DNA of 64,000 nucleotides from Rugamonas rivuli. Lineage in GTDB: Bacteria > Pseudomonadota > Gammaproteobacteria > Burkholderiales > Burkholderiaceae_D. The stretch covers positions 186,001-250,000 of the forward strand of contig NZ_WHUF01000006.1 in the NCBI RefSeq assembly GCF_009380165.1, given 5' to 3'. Of this stretch, positions 59,546-64,000 are shown one piece after another. A model generated the notes under the pieces. It saw only the letters and a list, made by a program, of their open reading frames with translations. It did no database searches and had not been told where the DNA came from. The translations under genes were made by a program, and so were the position numbers. Within the stretch, counting starts at the first letter, position 1, and each line of letters begins with the position of its first letter.

Positions 59546-60489
59546 TGCGGCGGCGCCAGCGTGGCGTGGCCGTCGTCACGGCGCTGCTGTTGACGACGCT
59601 GGCGGTGACGATCGTCGCCAGCCTGTTCTGGCAGCAGCAGGTGCAGGTGCGCTCGATGGAGAACCAGCGCCTGCAGCTGCAGACCCGCTGGATCGTGCGC
59701 GGCGCGCTGGACCTGAGCCGGCTGGTGCTGTACCAGGACTATCTCGACTCGCAGCCGGGGTACACGCAGCTGGGCGGCATCTGGGCCACGCCGCTGGAGG
59801 AAACGCGGCTGGACGACTACATCGAACGCGAACGCGCCGAGGCGGAAAATTTCAACGCCACCCTGTCCGGCAAGATGATAGACGCGCAGTCGCGTTACAA
59901 TCTTGCCAATCTGGCCGTGAACGGCAAGCCGAAGCCCGAGGAGGTGACGGTGTTCGAACGCCTGCTGACCAATCTGCGGCTCGATCCGTCGCTGGCGCAG
60001 GCGGTGGCGAAACTGGTGGCGGATGCGCAGTCGGTGCAGCCGCAGCAGCAGGGGCAGCAAAGCGTGCCGGCGAAGTCGATCGGTCTGATGCGGGTCGAAG
60101 ACCTGCTGGCGGTGAGCGGCTTTACGCCGCAAACGATAGAGAAGCTGCGCGACTTCGTCATCGTCCTGCCCGTGCGCAATACGAAGTTGAACGTGAATAC
60201 CGTGCCGGTCGAATTGATGTCGGCGATGATAGACAAGCTGTCGATGTCGGAGGCGGCGGCGATGGTGAACGCGCGCAAGCGCGCCTATTACCGTACCACC
60301 CCCATCTTCGACGCGCTGCCGCAGTTGACGGCGGCCAGCTTGAAGCCGATGGTGGATTACGACGTCAAGAGCAGCTACTTCCTGGCCTACAGCCGGGTGA
60401 GGCTGGACCGGGCGGCGCTGGACACGCAGTCGCTGCTGGAGCGGGCGCCGAACGGCATCACGACGGTGGTTTGGATACGGGAAAACTAG
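59545..60489 (+). CDS. gspK: Type II secretion minor pseudopilin GspK
   Basis: 314 residues. MRRRQRG precedes VAVVTALLLTTLAVTIVASLFWQ; the mature protein lacks the Glu at position 5, as GspK does. The large tip domain follows, with a SAM-like segment (IGLMRVEDLLAVSGFTPQTIEKL) and LNVNTVPVELMSAM. GTG at 59542 and ATG at 59545 are alternative starts; ATG lies in the gspJ stop. It caps the pseudopilus. Confidence 0.93.
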   Translation: MRRRQRGVAVVTALLLTTLAVTIVASLFWQQQVQVRSMENQRLQLQTRWIVRGALDLSRLVLYQDYLDSQPGYTQLGGIWATPLEETRLDDYIERERAEAENFNATLSGKMIDAQSRYNLANLAVNGKPKPEEVTVFERLLTNLRLDPSLAQAVAKLVADAQSVQPQQQGQQSVPAKSIGLMRVEDLLAVSGFTPQTIEKLRDFVIVLPVRNTKLNVNTVPVELMSAMIDKLSMSEAAAMVNARKRAYYRTTPIFDALPQLTAASLKPMVDYDVKSSYFLAYSRVRLDRAALDTQSLLERAPNGITTVVWIREN

Positions 60490-60496
60490 AACAGCT

Positions 60497-60532
60497 ATGA
60501 ACGACAGCGTGAACGAAAGCGAGACCCTTTGA
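60497..60532 (+). other. 11-codon leader frame overlapping the gspL start
   Basis: ATG at 60497 opens an 11-residue frame (MNDSVNESETL) whose TGA at 60530-60532 overlaps the TTG start of gspL. The arrangement could couple translation across the 39-bp gap after gspK, compensating for the weak start. It may also be chance. Confidence 0.25.
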
Positions 60533-61791
60533 CTACACTACTTATCCGCTATCCGGCCAAGGCCAGCGTCGACAGCGGCGCGGCCCAGACCTGCCCGTTC
60601 GCGCTGGTGGGCGACGGCGGCAATCTGCTGCAACAGGGCGCGTCCGCGCTGGGCAACCTGGCGGACCTGGTGGCTTCCTCGCGGCGCGTGGTGCTGCTGC
60701 TGGCCGCCGCCGACGTCACCCTGCTGCGCGTGGTGGCGCCGCCCTTGTCGGCCGCGCGCCTGAAGGCCGCGCTGCCGGCGCTGGTGGAAGAACAGGTGCT
60801 GGGCGACCCGGCCGACTGCGTGCTGGCGGCCGGCCCGGCCGACGCCGAAGGCGGCCGCACGGTGGCGGTGGTGCAGCGCAGCTGGATCGAGGTGCTGGTC
60901 AAGGCGCTGCTGGCGCAGGGCGCGCACAACGTCTCGGTGCTGCCGGCGCAACTGTGTCTGCCGTTCCAGCCGGGCTCCGTCTCCGCCGCGCTGAGCACCG
61001 GCGACAGCGGTTTCGAACTGATACTGCGCCAGTCGCAGACCATGGGCCTGGGCCTGACGCTGCCGGCGCAGCCGCAGGCCGCGCTGCAGACGCTGCGGGC
61101 GATGGCGGGCGACGAGCCGGTCACGCTGTACCTGGCGCCGGCGCAGATGGCGCAGTTCGCGCCGCTGGTGGCGGGCATCGAGGCCGGCCACGGCATGGGA
61201 CATGGCATCACACTGATGGAAGACCATTGGGCGCACTGGGTGGCCGCCTCGCGCACGGCGGGGCTGGACCTGGCGCCGGCGCTGGGCGCCAGCGGCGCCA
61301 ACGCGCGCCAGTGGCAGCGCTGGCGCTGGCCGCTGCGCATCGCCGCGCTGGCGCTGCTGGTCAACGTGGCGGGCCTGAACATCGAATGGCTGCGCCTCAA
61401 GCGCGAAGCTTCCGCCATCAGCCTGTCCATGCTGCAGACCTTCAAGGCCGCCTATCCGAAAGAGGCGGTGATACTCGACCCGGCCGCGCAGATGCGCAAG
61501 AATATCTCGCTGGCCAAGGCCGACGGCGGCCAGCCGGCCGCCGATGAATTCACCGCGCTGAGCGCAGCCTTCGGCGAAGCGCTGGGCGTGTTGCCGCGCA
61601 AGGACATCATCGCCACGCTGGAGTACCGCGAACGCGCCCTGCAGATCAAGGTCAAGCCCAACACCGTCGACGCGGGCACGCTGGCGCAGTTGCGCTCCGC
61701 GCTGGCGGCGCGCAAGCTGGACCTGTCGGAAGCGACGCCAGGCACCTGGCAAATACGTCCGCTGAACGGCGCGGGCGGAGGAAAATCATGA
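60529..61791 (+). CDS. gspL: Type II secretion protein GspL
   Basis: 420 residues from a TTG start. The cytoplasmic N-terminal domain with actin-like fold (LLIRYPAKASVDSGAAQTCPF; ALPALVEEQVLGDPADCVLAA; VAVVQRSWIEVLVKALL) recruits the GspE ATPase. One TM (PLRIAALALLVNVAGLNIEWL) near residue 265 is followed by a periplasmic ferredoxin-like domain. TTG is the only start available between the upstream in-frame stop and the domain. It overlaps gspM by four bases. Confidence 0.93.
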   Translation: MTTLLIRYPAKASVDSGAAQTCPFALVGDGGNLLQQGASALGNLADLVASSRRVVLLLAAADVTLLRVVAPPLSAARLKAALPALVEEQVLGDPADCVLAAGPADAEGGRTVAVVQRSWIEVLVKALLAQGAHNVSVLPAQLCLPFQPGSVSAALSTGDSGFELILRQSQTMGLGLTLPAQPQAALQTLRAMAGDEPVTLYLAPAQMAQFAPLVAGIEAGHGMGHGITLMEDHWAHWVAASRTAGLDLAPALGASGANARQWQRWRWPLRIAALALLVNVAGLNIEWLRLKREASAISLSMLQTFKAAYPKEAVILDPAAQMRKNISLAKADGGQPAADEFTALSAAFGEALGVLPRKDIIATLEYRERALQIKVKPNTVDAGTLAQLRSALAARKLDLSEATPGTWQIRPLNGAGGGKS

Positions 61792-62306
61792 GCAAGCTGA
61801 CCCAAACGATACAAGACTACCGCGCCCGCGCCTCGGCCTTCTGGATCGAACGCACCGAGCAGGAACGCAAGTTCCTCGGCGTTGGCGGCGCCGTGCTGGG
61901 ACTGGCGCTGTTTTATTCGCTGCTGGTCGCGCCGGCGCTGGATGGCGGCGCCAAGCTGCGCAAGTCGCTGCCCGAACTGCGCCAGCAGGCGGCCGAGTTG
62001 CAGGCGCTGGGACTGGAAGCGGCCGCGCTGCGCGGCCAGAACACCATCGCCCCGGCGCCGATGACGCGCGAGATGCTCAACACCGGCCTGGCCGCGCGCG
62101 GCCTGACGGCGCAATCGGTGGCCGTCACCGGCGAATACGCCAAGCTCCAGCTGAACGGCGTGCCCTTCCCGGGCCTGATCGTCTGGCTGGACGCGATCCG
62201 CACCGAAAGCCGCATCGCCGTGTCGGAAGCGAACATCAGCGCGCAGGATACCGCCGGCATGGTCAACGCCACGCTGACGCTGCGCCAGAATGCGAGCGGC
62301 CAATGA
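61788..62306 (+). CDS. gspM: Type II secretion protein GspM
   Basis: 172 residues. A short cytoplasmic tail, TM (FLGVGGAVLGLALFYSLLVAPAL) and a periplasmic domain (LPELRQQAAELQALGLEAAALRG; PFPGLIVWLDAIRTESRIAVSEANIS) form the GspM layout, the partner of GspL in the inner-membrane platform. ATGA overlap with gspL; gspN begins 16 bp after its stop. Confidence 0.92.
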   Translation: MSKLTQTIQDYRARASAFWIERTEQERKFLGVGGAVLGLALFYSLLVAPALDGGAKLRKSLPELRQQAAELQALGLEAAALRGQNTIAPAPMTREMLNTGLAARGLTAQSVAVTGEYAKLQLNGVPFPGLIVWLDAIRTESRIAVSEANISAQDTAGMVNATLTLRQNASGQ

Positions 62307-62322
62307 CGCAAAAAGGCTGTCC

Positions 62323-63096
62323 ATGAAGCGCGCCGTGCTATGGTTGCTGACCGTCGCGCTGAGCGTGGCGGCGACGCTGGCGGTGTTCTTCCCGGCGGCG
62401 TGGCTGGGCTCCCTGGTGGAGCAGCGCACGGGAGGCCGTTTGACGCTGGGAGACGCGCAGGGTACGCTGTGGCGCGGTTCGGCCTTTATCGGCGGCGCGG
62501 CCGGCGGCAACAGCCCGGTGACGCCATTGCTGCCGGGCCGTTTCAGCTGGAAGATTTCGCCGCTGGCGCTGGTCGGCATGGTCGACCTGCAGCTGGAGAA
62601 CAGCGAAGCGCTGGCGCAGCCGCTGACCTTCAAGGGCAGCTGGTCGCAATGGCAGCTCAGTCCATCGGCGCTGCTGCTGCCGGCCGAAGGCCTGGCCGGA
62701 CTGGGAGCGCCGCTGAACACCGTGGCGCCCAGCGGCACGATGCGGCTGTCGTGGACCGCGCTGGAGCTGGCGCTGGTCGACCGCCAGGCATCGATCAACG
62801 GCCGCACCACGCTGGAGATGACGGACATGGCTTCGCGGCTGTCGTCGGTGCGGCCGCTGGGCAGCTACGCGCTGGCGCTGGACTGGCATGGCCAGTCGGC
62901 GGCGCTGACGCTGAATTCCGCCAAGGGACCGCTGTTGTTGAGCGGGACCGGCAACCTGAATAACGGCCGCCTGCAGTTTTCCGGGCAGGCCGAGGCAGCA
63001 AAAGGATTTGAGGAGCAGCTGGCCAACCTGTTGAATTTGCTGGGCCAGCGCAAACCGAATAGTGAGCGCAACATCATCGCTTTAGAGTTCCACTAA
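62323..63096 (+). CDS. gspN: Type II secretion protein GspN
   Basis: 257 residues. One N-terminal membrane helix (VLWLLTVALSVAATLAVFFPAAWLGSLV) is followed by a periplasmic domain with GGRLTLGDAQGTLWRGSAFI and SWKISPLALVGMVDLQLENSEALAQPL. The GspN family occurs only in some T2SS systems, mostly in beta- and gammaproteobacteria. The start at 62323 (MKRAVLWLL) is preferred over an upstream in-frame GTG. It lies between gspM and gspD. Confidence 0.9.
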   Translation: MKRAVLWLLTVALSVAATLAVFFPAAWLGSLVEQRTGGRLTLGDAQGTLWRGSAFIGGAAGGNSPVTPLLPGRFSWKISPLALVGMVDLQLENSEALAQPLTFKGSWSQWQLSPSALLLPAEGLAGLGAPLNTVAPSGTMRLSWTALELALVDRQASINGRTTLEMTDMASRLSSVRPLGSYALALDWHGQSAALTLNSAKGPLLLSGTGNLNNGRLQFSGQAEAAKGFEEQLANLLNLLGQRKPNSERNIIALEFH

Positions 63097-63117
63097 GTTC
63101 AGATAAAAGTTCAGACA

Positions 63118-64000
63118 ATGAAAAAACAGTCCGTGAGCAAATCCAATCTTCCCGCGCTGCGCCGCCTGAGCGCGGGCGCGATGCTGTGCTGCGCAACGAG
63201 CGTGGCGCCGGTCGTTGCGCCCCTGCTGGCCATGCTGCCGCTTGCTGCCCACGCCGCGGCCGACGACGCCGCGCTGAACTTCGTCGGCGCCGACATCGAG
63301 TCGGTGATCAAGGCGGTCGGCCACTACACCAACATCACCTTCGTCATCGACCCGCGCGTCAAAGGCACGCTGACGGTGGTGTCGGAGAAGCCCGTCACCA
63401 AATCGCAAGCCTTCGGCCTGCTCACTTCCGCGCTGCGCCTGCAGGGCTATGCGGTGGTCAGCGGCGACGGCTACGCCAAGGTGGTGCCGGAAGCGGACGC
63501 CAAGCTGCAGGCCGGACCGACCCAGGTCGGCGCCAGCCAGGCTTCGGCCAAGGGCGACCAGATCGTCAGCCAGATCTTCCACCTGAACTATGAGTCGGCG
63601 GCCAATGTGGTGACGGTGCTGCGTCCGTTGATCTCGCCGAATAACACCATCAACGCCAACCCGGGCAACAACACCGTGGTCGTCACCGACTACGCCGACA
63701 ACGTCAAGCGCCTGGCCAAGATCGTCGCCGCGCTGGACGCGCCGGCCGTCGCCGACCTCGATGTGATCCCGGTGCGCTACGCCATCGCCAGCGACCTGGC
63801 GGCCATGGTCAACAAACTGATGGACTCCGGCGCCGGCGCCGGCGACACGGGCAAGGTCAGCGTGCTGGCCGATCCGCGCACCAATTCGCTGGTGCTGCGG
63901 GCGCCGTCGGCGGCCCGCTCCAACCTGGCCAAGTCGCTGATCGCCAAGCTCGATCAGCCGACCCAGGAACTGGGCAACGTCCACGTGGTCTACCTGAAGA
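63118..64000 (+). CDS. gspD: Type II secretion secretin GspD (3' end outside window)
   Basis: 294 codons are visible. A signal peptide (LPLAAHAAADD) is followed by the N0 domain (LNFVGADIESVIKAVGHYTNITFVIDPRVKGTLTVVSEKPV), N1 (IFHLNYESAANVVTVLRPLISPNNTINANPGNNTVVVTDYADNVKRLAKIV) and the beginning of N2 (VIPVRYAIASDLAAMVNKLM). It builds the outer-membrane pore. Position after gspN gives the order G-H-I-J-K-L-M-N-D, as in the Xanthomonas Xps cluster. The secretin barrel itself lies beyond the edge. Confidence 0.95.
   Translation, partial: MKKQSVSKSNLPALRRLSAGAMLCCATSVAPVVAPLLAMLPLAAHAAADDAALNFVGADIESVIKAVGHYTNITFVIDPRVKGTLTVVSEKPVTKSQAFGLLTSALRLQGYAVVSGDGYAKVVPEADAKLQAGPTQVGASQASAKGDQIVSQIFHLNYESAANVVTVLRPLISPNNTINANPGNNTVVVTDYADNVKRLAKIVAALDAPAVADLDVIPVRYAIASDLAAMVNKLMDSGAGAGDTGKVSVLADPRTNSLVLRAPSAARSNLAKSLIAKLDQPTQELGNVHVVYLK

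Overview
This window looks like a chromosomal segment of a high-GC betaproteobacterium, most likely Burkholderiales family Oxalobacteraceae (Massilia/Duganella/Rugamonas type). The reasons are the gene order petA-petB-petC-sspA-sspB, the cluster rhodanese-grxC-secB-SH3-gpsA, the cluster gpmA-envC-ctpA-moeB, a fused isobutyryl-CoA mutase (icmF) beside a single-chain indolepyruvate:ferredoxin oxidoreductase, and a Flp/Tad locus with an extra AAA ATPase. No phage, insertion sequence or CRISPR array is visible; the genes are densely packed. The assignment rests on gene content and order, not on a database search.

Layout. 1-5934: icmF (3' end cut by the window edge) and a fused 2-oxoacid:ferredoxin oxidoreductase, both on the minus strand. 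6137-8830: an epoxide-hydrolase-like enzyme and a sugar-isomerase-like TIM barrel under a probable TetR regulator with a clear palindromic operator. 8834-12175: a LysR regulator and a tail-to-tail pair of c-di-GMP enzymes (HD-GYP phosphodiesterase and GGDEF cyclase). 12641-22738: a Flp/Tad pilus operon (flp, tadV, AAA ATPase, cpaB, cpaC, small lipoprotein, cpaE/tadZ, tadA, tadB, tadC, tadD-like) with no tadE/F/G. 22737-28381: small secreted proteins, a GIN-domain protein, two Tat-exported alpha/beta hydrolases, a LysR gene, two tiny Cys-rich secreted proteins and a solute-binding protein.

28615-40655 is the most distinctive accessory block. It holds a TonB-dependent receptor, a dipeptide epimerase-like enolase, a TetR regulator, a D-aminopeptidase/esterase-like S12 hydrolase, a GPH-family transporter, an M81 (MlrC-type) metallopeptidase, kynureninase, tryptophan 2,3-dioxygenase, RidA and a DadA-like oxidase. 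From the plus-strand S12 gene to the oxidase the genes overlap or are very tightly spaced. A similar 12-bp motif lies upstream of the receptor and between the TetR and S12 genes. I infer a system that imports and degrades a tryptophan-containing peptide carrying D-residues or otherwise protected residues. No kynurenine formamidase (kynB) is present in it.

40723-57472 is housekeeping: tRNA-Thr(TGT), sspB-sspA, the cytochrome bc1 operon, mscL, a DegS/AlgW-like protease, a DUF2461 gene, gpsA, an SH3 protein, secB, grxC, a rhodanese, gpmA, an EnvC-like activator, ctpA, moeB/thiF and a large secreted amidohydrolase. 57616-64000 is a type II secretion operon, gspG-H-I-J-K-L-M-N-D, with gspD running off the right edge.
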